A stretch of DNA of 64,000 nucleotides from Syntrophaceticus sp050949745 (GTDB lineage: Bacteria > Bacillota > DSM-12270 > Thermacetogeniales > Thermacetogeniaceae), in NCBI GenBank assembly GCA_050949745.1, contig JBMNGF010000012.1:62001-126000 (forward strand). The letters run 5' to 3'. Below, piece after piece: positions 17,183 through 26,299 of this stretch. The notes beneath the pieces are model-generated. The model was not told the origin of the DNA and made no database searches. It saw only the letters and a list, made by a program, of their open reading frames with translations. Each line of letters starts with the position of its first letter. Position 1 is the first letter of the stretch. A program made the translations under genes and the position numbers.

Positions 17183-18283
17183 TTAAAAATTCTTCCGGTA
17201 CACCATGATGATATCATCAGTTAAAAATTTTTTTTCCACAACCCCATCTTTAAAGGGTGTTGTGGTTGTAGCAATAACCTGACTCCCCTTTTTCATTCCT
17301 TCCAGAACAAATAGTTTATGTTTTGCATCCAACTCTGAAAAGACATCATCCAAAAGTAAAAGAGGTTCTAGGTAATCTTGTTGTGAAAGCAGATAATATT
17401 GGCCGATCTTTAATGCTAAAGAGATCAACCTTTGTTCCCCCTGTGAAGCATAGAGCCGACCTTCACGTTTATTGAGGTACAGCTCAAAATCATCACGATG
17501 GGGACCAACAGTTGTGAACCCTACTCTGCGGTCATAAGGCCTTGCTTTTTTTACTGCCTCACTGAACAAAAATTTATACTTATCCAGATCATCATCTTTT
17601 TCTATGTCACAGATCTGGGATTTATATCTCCCTTCCAACTCCCTTCCCCTGCTCAAGGAATTAATGACGCCTTTACTATAATAAAGGAGTTGCGAGAGAA
17701 CAGTGACACGCCTCTTCCATATTATTGATCCCACAGAGACCAGCTGTTGATCCCAGGGGAGTAAGTGTTCGTCAGATTTTTTCTCTGTGCGCAGCTGTTT
17801 ATTCCGCTGCATGATAACATTATTGTAATAGTGAAGATCCTTGTTGTGCTGTGGCCTTAGTTGGCCGACCACCTGGTCGAGAAAGCGTCTTCTACCTGCA
17901 GGCCCTCCTTTAACCAATATTAAGTCTAGAGGAGAAAAGATCACAACAGGCAAATAACTGGCACAACTGCCAGGTAGAGCACTCTTATTATTAATTTTAA
18001 TTGTTTTTTTATGCTTATCCTTTCTGTAGGTAACCTCAATATTATAATCTATTCCATTATTATCCACAATGCCTCTTATTATAAAATGATCAGCTCCGAA
18101 ACGTAACAGGTTATCATCTTTAACCTGGCGGAAAGAGTAACCTGTTCCCAAGTAAAAAATACTTTCTAAAAGATTACTTTTACCTGTTCCATTATCACCT
18201 GTAAGTATTAGAAAGCCTTTATCCGGTTTTAATTCCAGCTGTTCATAGTTTCTAAAATTTTGCAGGTATAAATATTTCAACAT
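17183..18283 (-). CDS. recF: DNA replication and repair protein RecF
   Basis: A 366-residue SMC-like ATPase that helps RecOR load RecA at single-strand gaps. Walker A is GDNGTGKSNLLESI near residues 30-43; the signature region is YASQGEQRLISLALKIGQ; Walker B is LLLLDDVFSELD. The N-terminus (MLKYLYLQNFRNYEQLEL) matches the family start. It lies 13 bp after dnaN. Confidence 0.97.
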   Translation of the reverse strand: MLKYLYLQNFRNYEQLELKPDKGFLILTGDNGTGKSNLLESIFYLGTGYSFRQVKDDNLLRFGADHFIIRGIVDNNGIDYNIEVTYRKDKHKKTIKINNKSALPGSCASYLPVVIFSPLDLILVKGGPAGRRRFLDQVVGQLRPQHNKDLHYYNNVIMQRNKQLRTEKKSDEHLLPWDQQLVSVGSIIWKRRVTVLSQLLYYSKGVINSLSRGRELEGRYKSQICDIEKDDDLDKYKFLFSEAVKKARPYDRRVGFTTVGPHRDDFELYLNKREGRLYASQGEQRLISLALKIGQYYLLSQQDYLEPLLLLDDVFSELDAKHKLFVLEGMKKGSQVIATTTTPFKDGVVEKKFLTDDIIMVYRKNF

Positions 18284-18296
18284 AAAATATCAGTAC

Positions 18297-19436
18297 CTAA
18301 CTAACTCTGCACACAGGACTGACCAGATGCAGATAATATTCCTCTTCTCCTGCCTCAATATAAACAGCAGGCCCATTTGAACCGTTAAGGCAAAGTTTTA
18401 CATTATCCTGCTCCATTACCTGTAGGGGATCTAAAAGGTATCTGGCATTAAAAAAAGCTTTACAGCTATTTTGAACAGGCTCCTTTAAATTAATGATCTC
18501 CTCCAATGAACCTACTTCAACAGCATCTGCCTTTATTATAAGCCTATCTCCCTCAACTTGTAGAGACGAGATAGCAAAATATTCATTTTCTGATACAAAA
18601 ATAGATGCCCTTTCTAAAGTGGTGATCATGGCCTCCCTGGGTATTTCTATCTTTAGTTCATGCTCTGTGGGAATTACTTTTTCGTAATTTGGAAATTTTG
18701 CATTAATCAACCTTGAGGTCAATAAAAAGTTATTTGCTGCAAAATGGATGATCCCTTTATTCCATGATATCTCTAGTTGATCACCATCAGCAATAAGTCT
18801 GTTCAGCTCGGTCAATGCACGTGCCGGAATAAATAGATCACAGTCAGAGAGATCAGTATTATTTTGTATTTTTATAAAGGCGAGTCTATAAGCATCTGTA
18901 GCTGCAAACTCTATGAGACCATCATCAAAACGCATATATACTCCTGCATAATTAGCCCGCATATTCTGCTGGGCAGCAGCTATGAGCATTTTATTTATTA
19001 TTCTTTTCCATTTAGAGGCCTGAACACTGATTTTATAATCTAAAGGTTTTTCTTCTGTTAGTGGAAAATCCTCATAATTCCAAGTATGAATATTACTGGA
19101 AAGAGATCCACACTGGACCTCTAATAGATTATTTTGGTCAGACCAGGAAATGGATATTTGATCATCTGGTAATCGGCGCACTAAATCAGAAAAATGCTTT
19201 GCCAAAACAACGGTAGTTCCTTCTTCATTAACCTGGACAGGAATAGTGATTCGGAGGCTCAATTCTAAGTCAGTACACTCTAATACAAGATTTTGATCGA
19301 CAGCTTTTAAGAGACAGCCGGTCAATACAGGTAAATTGGTTCTAGAAGGGACTATTCGGCTCAGTGAGGAAAGAGTTGGGCTTAACTCACTATGAGAACA
19401 GATAATTTGCAAAAGTTCTAACCTCCTTGTTTTCAC
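18297..19436 (-). CDS. dnaN: DNA polymerase III beta sliding clamp
   Basis: A 379-residue ring-forming clamp that tethers DNA polymerases. Three tandem clamp domains are recognisable: SRIVPSRTNLPVLTGCLLKA near the start, AATDAYRLAFIKIQNNTD in the middle, and the C-terminal GSNGPAVYIEAGEEEYYLHL that ends with a variant of the usual PVR tail (LVSPVCRVS). Starts at ATG 19436, 164 bp after dnaA across an AT-rich gap with a DnaA box. Confidence 0.97.
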   Translation of the reverse strand: MKTRRLELLQIICSHSELSPTLSSLSRIVPSRTNLPVLTGCLLKAVDQNLVLECTDLELSLRITIPVQVNEEGTTVVLAKHFSDLVRRLPDDQISISWSDQNNLLEVQCGSLSSNIHTWNYEDFPLTEEKPLDYKISVQASKWKRIINKMLIAAAQQNMRANYAGVYMRFDDGLIEFAATDAYRLAFIKIQNNTDLSDCDLFIPARALTELNRLIADGDQLEISWNKGIIHFAANNFLLTSRLINAKFPNYEKVIPTEHELKIEIPREAMITTLERASIFVSENEYFAISSLQVEGDRLIIKADAVEVGSLEEIINLKEPVQNSCKAFFNARYLLDPLQVMEQDNVKLCLNGSNGPAVYIEAGEEEYYLHLVSPVCRVS

Positions 19437-19600
19437 TGTAATAATCTATATATTAATTTTATATAATAATAGAATGAATAGTAATAGGGGGTGGTAATTT
19501 GTGAATTATTGCTCTAACCCTCTATATTTATAGGATTTTATTATTTGATATTATTGTGGATAATGTATTAAAGGGCTGGGGATTGATAGTGTATAAATCA
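19437..19600. other. dnaA-dnaN gap with DnaA boxes (part of oriC region)
   Basis: AT-rich spacer containing a perfect DnaA box on the minus strand (TTATCCACA, 19555-19563) and a one-mismatch box (TTATACACT, 19588-19596). In Firmicutes the origin is often split across the gaps flanking dnaA. I see no gene here. Confidence 0.65.
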
Positions 19601-20914
19601 TTAAGGTGACTCCAATATTTTGGTAATTTCTTTAATTGCATCATCTGTAGTTCCATCGTTTTCTATACACTTTTTTATTTTATCGCAAGCATGAATAACT
19701 GTTGTGTGATCACGTCCCCCAAATTCCTGCCCTATAGCGGGAAGAGAAGCCTCTGTCATTTCCCTGGATAGATACATAGCTATCTGGCGCGGGAAGGCTA
19801 CATTTTTTGTCCTCCGGCGTGATTTAAAGTCATCAACCTTTATATTGTAATATTTAGCAACAACTTTTTGTATATAAGGTATTGTAATGATTTTTTTATG
19901 GTTGCCAGTTAAAATGTTTTTTAAAGCTTCTTTTGTAAGATCCATATCTATTTCTCTTTGATTGAGGTTTGAGTAAGCCATTACACGCAGTAAAGCTCCC
20001 TCTAATTCACGGATGTTAGATTTAACATGAGAGGCAATAAAAAAGATCACTTCATCAGGTACATCTATATTTTCTAGTTGGGCTTTTTTCCTCAGTATAG
20101 CTTCTCTTGTTTCTAAGTCAGGTTGCTGAATATCTGCAATCAAACCCCATTCAAATCGTGAACGCAATCTATCCTCAAGTGTGGGTATTTCTTTAGGTGT
20201 GCGGTCACTGGAGACAATAATCTGTTTATCTGCTTCATGCAGAGCATTAAAGGTGTGGAAGAACTCTTCCTGAGTTCTTTCTTTTCCAGCTAAAAACTGG
20301 ATATCATCGATCAAAAGAACATCTACAGACCGGTATTTATTGCGAAACTCGACGGTCACGTCGTCTTTTATAGAATTGATCAGTTCATTTGTAAAGGTTT
20401 CTGAGGAAACATATACAACTTTATAGTTTTGATCATTTTGCAAGACCTGGTTTCCAATAGCATGTAAGATGTGTGTTTTTCCTAGTCCTACACCGCCATA
20501 AATAAAAAGAGGATTATAAGCTTTACTAGGAGATTCGGCTACTGCAAGAGCAGCTGCGTGAGCAAGTCTGTTATTATTGCCAACCACAAATGTGTTAAAA
20601 TTATACTTCGGATTGAGGGGTTGGCGCTGTTCATCTTTTGGAAAAAAGATATTTTCTTTACCGTTCGGTGTTATAAAGCGTAGAGTAAAGTTTCTGCTGT
20701 ACTTATGTTCTAAAAAAGAACGGATCAGAGTACTAAAACGGGTTTCCAACCAGCCACGGGAAAATTCATTTAATGTAAGAATAACCAGAGTGCCGTCATG
20801 GTAGGCAAGGGGTTTTGTTTTATTGATCCATGTTGAGAAACTATGCTCATCCAATTCATTTTTTAATATTTCCAGAACATCATTCCAAATATCATTCAAC
20901 TTAGTTTTAGACAA
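19601..20914 (-). CDS. dnaA: Chromosomal replication initiator DnaA
   Basis: A 437-residue initiator. Domain I (NDIWNDVLEILKNELDEHSF) is followed by a short linker. The AAA+ domain has Walker A GGVGLGKTHILHAIG and Walker B VDVLLIDDIQFLAGKERTQ. The C-terminal domain IV has the DnaA signature around GGRDHTTVIHACDKI for box recognition. Normal length. It starts the minus-strand replication operon; the origin lies on its 5' side. Confidence 0.98.
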   Translation of the reverse strand: MSKTKLNDIWNDVLEILKNELDEHSFSTWINKTKPLAYHDGTLVILTLNEFSRGWLETRFSTLIRSFLEHKYSRNFTLRFITPNGKENIFFPKDEQRQPLNPKYNFNTFVVGNNNRLAHAAALAVAESPSKAYNPLFIYGGVGLGKTHILHAIGNQVLQNDQNYKVVYVSSETFTNELINSIKDDVTVEFRNKYRSVDVLLIDDIQFLAGKERTQEEFFHTFNALHEADKQIIVSSDRTPKEIPTLEDRLRSRFEWGLIADIQQPDLETREAILRKKAQLENIDVPDEVIFFIASHVKSNIRELEGALLRVMAYSNLNQREIDMDLTKEALKNILTGNHKKIITIPYIQKVVAKYYNIKVDDFKSRRRTKNVAFPRQIAMYLSREMTEASLPAIGQEFGGRDHTTVIHACDKIKKCIENDGTTDDAIKEITKILESP

Positions 20915-21037
20915 GGTTGACCACCCTTATAAAGATATCCACAATATGTTAATAAAATGTTAATAACTATATTGCTTTAATAAATATAACAAAGATTTCT
21001 AGGCTGTACAAGATAAAGAATTCAAGGATACTGTCGC
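20915..21037. other. Probable oriC segment between dnaA and rpmH
   Basis: AT-rich gap between the divergent dnaA and rpmH, with a near-consensus DnaA box (ATATCCACA, 20935-20943) followed by repeated GTTAATAA units suitable for unwinding. All genes point away from this region. The box count is low, so the dnaA-dnaN gap may also take part. Confidence 0.55.
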
Positions 21038-21065
21038 TTGACATAGGAAAGCAGTTGTCTATAAT
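21038..21065 (+). promoter_or_regulatory. Promoter of rpmH
   Basis: Consensus -35 TTGACA (21038-21043), 16-bp spacer, consensus -10 TATAAT (21060-21065), about 58 bp before rpmH. Confidence 0.85.
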
Positions 21066-21123
21066 TAATAAAGAAAGAATGAGGAAATATTAGGCGAATC
21101 GAATATAGAAAGGATTGAACAAA

Positions 21124-21258
21124 ATGAAAAGAACATATCAACCGAAGAAAAGAAAGAGAAAAAGAGTCCATGGTTTTATGAGAAGAATGAGAACTAAGGC
21201 TGGACGCAGGATAATCAAAAGACGCCGAACAAGAAGTCGCAGTAAACTATCAGCCTAA
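21124..21258 (+). CDS. rpmH: Ribosomal protein L34
   Basis: A 44-residue, highly basic protein of the large ribosomal subunit (MKRTYQPKKRKRKRVHGFMR and a tail ending RSRSKLSA). AGAAAGG precedes the ATG. It stands directly before rnpA, with the stop and the rnpA start one base apart, the standard order near bacterial origins. Confidence 0.98.
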   Translation: MKRTYQPKKRKRKRVHGFMRRMRTKAGRRIIKRRRTRSRSKLSA

Positions 21259-21259
21259 G

Positions 21260-21592
21260 ATGCTCACTAATAGGCTCCGTAAAAATAGCGAGTTTAAGCT
21301 TGTCTATCAAAATGGCCATGTTTATCGTTCCCGCTACTTTATTTTACGATGTTTAGAAAGAACAGATTCTGCTGACACAAGGGTCGGTATAGCTCCTTCT
21401 CGTAAGATCAGAACTGCAGTAGAGAGAAATAAAATTAAAAGGAGAGTTAGGGAATTATACCGGGAATACAAGCACTTGGTTAAGGATGGTATGGATTTAG
21501 TTTTTATTATTAAATTCAATGCCCTCTCTGTGAGTTTTTTTACACTTAAGAAGGATTTTGAATATCTATTAAAGAAGAGTCGATTAATATGA
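21260..21592 (+). CDS. rnpA: Ribonuclease P protein component
   Basis: A 110-residue basic protein that assists the RNase P RNA in trimming tRNA 5' ends. The RNR motif region reads TAVERNKIKRRVRELYRE, with the usual FxxVY-like N-terminal FKLVYQNGH. Starts at ATG 21260, directly after rpmH. Confidence 0.96.
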   Translation: MLTNRLRKNSEFKLVYQNGHVYRSRYFILRCLERTDSADTRVGIAPSRKIRTAVERNKIKRRVRELYREYKHLVKDGMDLVFIIKFNALSVSFFTLKKDFEYLLKKSRLI

Positions 21593-21608
21593 CAGTGTTA
21601 TTTAACAA

Positions 21609-21839
21609 ATGAGTAAGGGCATAATAATGTTTAAGAAACCGATTATTTGGTTGATCAGGTTATATCAGAAATATTGGTCTTCATGGCATATGCCGGTTTG
21701 TAGATTTTATCCGACTTGTTCTGAATACGCGGTAGAAGCGCTACAAAAGCATGGGACAGTTTATGCTCTTTTGTTAATTTTATATCGACTTATTAGATGC
21801 CACCCTTTCTGTAAGGGTGGTCATGACCCGGTGCCATGA
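21609..21839 (+). CDS. yidD: Membrane protein insertion efficiency factor YidD
   Basis: A 76-residue (70 if the second ATG at 21627 is used) YidD-family protein with the invariant CRFYPTCSEYAVEAL and RCHPFCKGGHDPVP. It has an amphipathic N-terminal helix and acts at the membrane beside YidC. Ribosome sites before both ATGs are weak, so the start is uncertain; family alignments favour 21627. Confidence 0.93.
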   Translation: MSKGIIMFKKPIIWLIRLYQKYWSSWHMPVCRFYPTCSEYAVEALQKHGTVYALLLILYRLIRCHPFCKGGHDPVP

Positions 21840-21895
21840 GTTAAATAATGATTTAATGCAGGAGGTGAGACCTGCCAAGCGATGGTAGGATTAAT

Positions 21896-22591
21896 TTGAA
21901 TATATGGCAACAGATTACAGAAGGCGTTAGTCTAATAATTCAATATATATATGTAGCAACAGATTCTATTAATTATCCAAGTTATGGAATAGCGATAATA
22001 TTGTTCACAATATTAGTAAAACTAGTTTTATTTCCATTGACTAGGATGCAGATAAGATCCATGAGTGCGATGCAGGAAATACAGCCGAAAATGAAAGAAA
22101 TTCAGGATAGATATAAGGATAAGCCTGAAAAAGCGCGAGAAAAAATGATGAAATTATATAGTGATAACAATATAAATCCGACGGCTGGATGCCTGCCACT
22201 TCTACTACAAATGCCAATAATTTTTGCTTTATTTTCTTCACTAAGGGTAATGTTTGATCCAGTAAATCATCCTCCTTTTGTGGATATCAATAATGCTGAT
22301 TTTTTATGGATTAATAATTTAGGACAACCTGATCCAATTATCCTACCCATTCTTGTTGTTGCAGCCACATTTGGACAGCAGTATATGTCTAATATGGCTT
22401 CAGCAGGAAAGATTGAGTCCACCCAGAAGACGATGCTCTTTATCATGCCTTTATTCGTAGGTTGGATTGCTCGTACACTACCGGCAGGCCTGGCTTTATA
22501 TTGGGTTATGTATAGTATAGCTAGCGCTGTTGAAATGGTTGTGATTAGGAAATCGATAAAAGCTGCGAAGGGAGCAGGTTCACAAGCATGA
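21896..22591 (+). CDS. yidC: Membrane protein insertase YidC/SpoIIIJ
   Basis: A 231-residue Oxa1/YidC insertase of the short Gram-positive type. Five hydrophobic segments are visible, including IAIILFTILVKLVLFPLTRM, LPLLLQMPIIFALFSSL and a C-terminal pair ending in VIRKSIKAA. The conserved catalytic-groove arginine is in TRMQIRSM. The start is TTG 21896. It ends with a 4-bp overlap with jag, showing translational coupling. In spore formers one YidC paralogue (SpoIIIJ) is needed for sporulation. There is no clear lipobox cysteine in this reading. Confidence 0.95.
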   Translation: MNIWQQITEGVSLIIQYIYVATDSINYPSYGIAIILFTILVKLVLFPLTRMQIRSMSAMQEIQPKMKEIQDRYKDKPEKAREKMMKLYSDNNINPTAGCLPLLLQMPIIFALFSSLRVMFDPVNHPPFVDINNADFLWINNLGQPDPIILPILVVAATFGQQYMSNMASAGKIESTQKTMLFIMPLFVGWIARTLPAGLALYWVMYSIASAVEMVVIRKSIKAAKGAGSQA

Positions 22592-23217
22592 AATCGATTA
22601 TTGTTGAAGATAGCAGTGTAGAGGAAGCTGTGCAAAATGCTTTAAAGAAGTTGGAAGTATCAAGGGAACAGGTTGAGGTGGATGTATTAGAAGAAGGGTC
22701 TAGAGGAATTTTTGGATTTATCGGAGGCAGGCAGGCAAAGGTAAAGGTCACACTAAAGGAAACACCTGAACAGTTGATTAAAAAATTTATTGATGAAGTT
22801 ATAGAGGCAATGGAACTCAGCGTGGATTATAATGTTTTTTTTGTAGATGAGTATTGGTGTGTTGAGTTTCAAGGGAAAGATGTGAGGTTTCTAATTGGCA
22901 GACGAGGAAAAACCCTTAATGCCCTACAGATGCTGACAAATTTAGCGGTCAATAGAGAGTTAGAGGATAGGGTCAAAATTATTATTGATGCTGAAGGATA
23001 CCGGAAGAAACGGGAGGAGACATTAAGAAGATTAGCACGGAAAACGGCGGAAAGGGTTTGCAGAACGAAATCAGATGTTATACTTGAACCGATGACACCC
23101 CAGGAGCGCCGTATTATTCATTTGGAACTGCAAGACAATGATTGGGTTTGTACATCTAGCCGTGGGGATGAACCATATCGCAAGGTTGTTATTCGCTATA
23201 AGCTGAAAGGTGCTTGA
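22588..23217 (+). CDS. jag: RNA-binding protein Jag/KhpB
   Basis: A 209-residue SpoIIIJ-associated protein. N-terminal Jag_N domain (SSVEEAVQNALKKLEVSREQ, GIFGFIGGRQAKVKV), then a KH domain with IGRRGKTLNALQ, then an R3H domain (PMTPQERRIIHLELQ). It binds RNA and affects cell division and envelope growth in Firmicutes. Overlaps yidC by 4 bp. Confidence 0.95.
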   Translation: MKSIIVEDSSVEEAVQNALKKLEVSREQVEVDVLEEGSRGIFGFIGGRQAKVKVTLKETPEQLIKKFIDEVIEAMELSVDYNVFFVDEYWCVEFQGKDVRFLIGRRGKTLNALQMLTNLAVNRELEDRVKIIIDAEGYRKKREETLRRLARKTAERVCRTKSDVILEPMTPQERRIIHLELQDNDWVCTSSRGDEPYRKVVIRYKLKGA

Positions 23218-23394
23218 GTATAAAAATATAAAACAGTAAAGAATTAGTAAAGGGGGGAATCTTGTAATTCTCTCCTTTTTTATGGGTATTTATATCAATT
23301 ATATCAGGGAGTTTAGGGCAGTTATAATGCCTAGGGTGAATATCCTTATATCTGAATTTGACAGTTCTTGTATTGACAGAGAGGGTGAAAGGTT

Positions 23395-24780
23395 GTGGAA
23401 GGGAATGAATTAATTGCAGCTTTAGGGACAGCCCTGGGGGAGGCTGCGATCAGTATTATACGACTCAGTGGTCGAGGAGCGGTGGATTTAGCTGTATCTA
23501 TTTTTAAGCCACACAAAAAAAATATTGATCTGTTGGAGGTCCCTTCACATAAAGTTTACCTGGGCTATATATGTGATGATGATGAACAGATACTTGATGA
23601 AGTGCTTCTCTGTGTGATGAGGGCACCGCATACTTATACGAGAGAGGATGTTGTAGAAATATTCTGCCATGGGGGCATACTCCCTGCCCGGCGTGTCTTA
23701 GATCTGGTGCTGGAAAAGGGTGCACGGATTGCTGATCCTGGTGAATTTACGAAACGAGCTTTTATAAATGGAAGGATCGACCTGACTCAGGCAGAGGGTG
23801 TTTTAGATCTGATCAGGGCACATAATACCAAAGGTGCTGATCTTGCTTGTAAGCAACTGACCGGGGTAGCTGCTAAGGGAATAACCGCTATGAGGGATGA
23901 GCTTAAAGATATCCTGGCACAGCTTGAGGCGGAGATCGATTTTCCTGAGGATGTGGATAGTGTACCAAAGGATGAACGCTTAAAGGTGATCAATGGATTG
24001 AGGGAAAGGGTTGAAGGATATTTGCAGGGCGCATCTTTAGGACGTATCTACCGGGAGGGTCTAAAAACTGTTTTAGTGGGTAAACCAAATGTGGGAAAAT
24101 CCACCCTTTTGAATATGCTGCTGGGTGAGGAAAGAGCACTGGTCACTGAGATCCCAGGAACGACCAGGGATATTATAGAAGAGATGATCGTTATTGAGGG
24201 TATTCCTTTAAGGATTGTGGATACAGCTGGTATCAGAGAAAATGTGAGCCTAGTGGAGGCATTGGGTATCGATCGAGCGAAAGAAGAATTGGAGCAGGCA
24301 GATCTGATCTTGGCGGTTTTTGATGTTACAACAGAGATCACGGAGGAGGATCTTTTGATCTGTGACCTGATAAAAGGGAAGAAAGGCATCATTTTGATGA
24401 ATAAGATAGATATAGAGAAGCGAGAGCTAGATCATAAAAAAATAAGCAGTTATACAGAGGAACAGTTTCCGATCATTGAGATCTCCTCAAAATTAGGATG
24501 GGGGCGCCGGCTACTGGCTGATGCCATATTAAATATTGTAGGTGCAGGTCAGGTAAGCAGTGAATCTGTTATGTTAACGAGAAAAAGACATCAGATATCG
24601 ATGGAGAGGGTTAAAGACCGTTTAGATTCGGTGGAGGTGGCGATCAATGGGGAACTTCCTTTGGAATTTATTGCCACTGATCTATGGGATGCTTGGTCGG
24701 CGTTGGGAGAGATTACTGGTGACACTGTCCCTGATCAGGTAATAGATACTATATTTAGTGATTTTTGTGTTGGTAAGTAG
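23395..24780 (+). CDS. mnmE: tRNA modification GTPase MnmE
   Basis: A 461-residue GTPase that, with MnmG, modifies U34 of certain tRNAs. N-terminal formyl-THF-like domain; helical domain; inserted G domain with G1 VGKPNVGKSTLLN, IPGTTRDI (G2), DTAGIRE (G3) and MNKID (G4); C-terminal catalytic cysteine motif FSDFCVGK. The start is GTG 23395. Its usual partner mnmG is not next to it here; rsmG follows directly. Confidence 0.97.
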   Translation: MEGNELIAALGTALGEAAISIIRLSGRGAVDLAVSIFKPHKKNIDLLEVPSHKVYLGYICDDDEQILDEVLLCVMRAPHTYTREDVVEIFCHGGILPARRVLDLVLEKGARIADPGEFTKRAFINGRIDLTQAEGVLDLIRAHNTKGADLACKQLTGVAAKGITAMRDELKDILAQLEAEIDFPEDVDSVPKDERLKVINGLRERVEGYLQGASLGRIYREGLKTVLVGKPNVGKSTLLNMLLGEERALVTEIPGTTRDIIEEMIVIEGIPLRIVDTAGIRENVSLVEALGIDRAKEELEQADLILAVFDVTTEITEEDLLICDLIKGKKGIILMNKIDIEKRELDHKKISSYTEEQFPIIEISSKLGWGRRLLADAILNIVGAGQVSSESVMLTRKRHQISMERVKDRLDSVEVAINGELPLEFIATDLWDAWSALGEITGDTVPDQVIDTIFSDFCVGK

Positions 24781-24893
24781 CTAGTTGTGTTTTGTAAAAA
24801 AATTACCCTAAGTCCGATGCTAAAATGTCAACGGCTTGCTGCTTGGGATTATAAAGAATATGAATAAAATACCTATAAGAGGTAGGTATCAAA

Positions 24894-25604
24894 TTGGGAA
24901 TTGAATTATTGGATAAAGGTGCACAAAGGCTAGGTATATATTTAGGTGCGACAGAAAGGGAGAAGTTTCTGTTATACTTCCAGTTGATTCAGGAATGGAA
25001 TCAAAAGATCAATTTGGTCAGTTATCATGATCAGGATCAACTGTACAGACAACATTTTCTTGATTCTTTGATGTGTAGTCTGGGATGTGACTTAAAAAAC
25101 GCTAATCGTGTGGTAGATTTAGGAAGTGGTGCTGGATTCCCTGCCATTCCTTTAAAAATATGTTTTCCCAATTTAGACTTACTGATGGTGGATTCACGCA
25201 AGAAAAGGTGTATCTTTTTGCAGAGGGTTATTGAAAGGTTGAATTTAAAGGGATGTGATGTGATTTGGGAAAGGATAGAAGCTATTGGTCACCAAGAGGA
25301 ATACAGGGGGGTATTTGACTGTGCTTTCGCCAGAGCAGTAGCATCTCTCAGTGTTTTAGCAGAGCTTGGATTACCATTAGTGAAGTGTAAAGGGAAATTG
25401 ATTGCTTTGAAAGGATATGACATACAGCAAGAGATAGATGCTGCAGTTAGGGCATTGGATATCCTGCATGCTAGAGTGGAGAAAGTGATCCCTTATTCCT
25501 TTCCTGGTGAGAGGGGTAGGCATGTTGTTGTAGTGAAAAAGGAACAGGAAACACCCTATGGTTTTCCCAGGAAGGCAGGTATGCCGGCCAAAAATCCATT
25601 ATGA
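24894..25604 (+). CDS. rsmG: 16S rRNA (guanine527-N7)-methyltransferase RsmG
   Basis: A 236-residue SAM methyltransferase for 16S rRNA G527. SAM-binding motif VVDLGSGAGFPAIPLKI; upstream WNQKINLVSYHD and downstream FDCAFARAVASLSVLAELG fit the GidB family. The start is TTG 24894 after AAGAGGT. It follows mnmE by 113 bp. Confidence 0.95.
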   Translation: MGIELLDKGAQRLGIYLGATEREKFLLYFQLIQEWNQKINLVSYHDQDQLYRQHFLDSLMCSLGCDLKNANRVVDLGSGAGFPAIPLKICFPNLDLLMVDSRKKRCIFLQRVIERLNLKGCDVIWERIEAIGHQEEYRGVFDCAFARAVASLSVLAELGLPLVKCKGKLIALKGYDIQQEIDAAVRALDILHARVEKVIPYSFPGERGRHVVVVKKEQETPYGFPRKAGMPAKNPL

Positions 25605-26299
25605 TATAATTTAGGACAGGAATATTGAACAACTTTAGTGCCAAAAAATACATATTACAGGGAACACTCTGTTGTCTAGGGCATTAGGGCTCAGAACACC
25701 CTCATTGACCCAAGTTGCTAGGTTTAAAGTGTATAGCAACTGTTTTTATACATTTTAACACCATCAGCAACTGTAATAGTATCATTCTCCTTGGACAACT
25801 CCAAGGCATCTAGTTCTACTGCTCGATCAAACCCCTTTCCCAACCTGCTTTGCCTTATCCCACATCTGTTTTTTGTCGATACTAAAAGCTTGAGAATAGG
25901 AAATTACTCATTATAAATACATTATTATTTACCTGAAGAATGGCAAAAAGAATGATTTTATATATGGAAACATGATAAGATAATGGATATAGAATAAGAG
26001 TTTGGATTTGGTTGTTTTATATGTTATATGATAAAAGGCGGGTCACTGATAGTTACATATCTCAACCTTCGCCAGGCCAATAGCGCAGCTATATTTTGAG
26101 GATAGGTATATATATAGATACAGTAATGATGATTATTGATTACTGTTTAAGTTGAGTTTACACCCGATATACGTAATTGTTTATTATTTTCAATTATTAG
26201 CTGTGCATAAATAATAAATATTGCCAGAGTTATTGTGTGGCAGATTAATTTTTTAGTTGTGAATATAAAAACGGAATATTGTGGCAGGAGGTTGATGGT
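25605..26299. other. Gap between rsmG and parA
   Basis: No intact gene. On the minus strand about 25724-25838 is an open, protein-like tail (KGFDRAVELDALELSKEND) that ends in a normal stop but has no start, with related-looking sequence upstream in another frame. It may be a decayed gene of unknown family. The rest is AT-rich. Confidence 0.5.
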
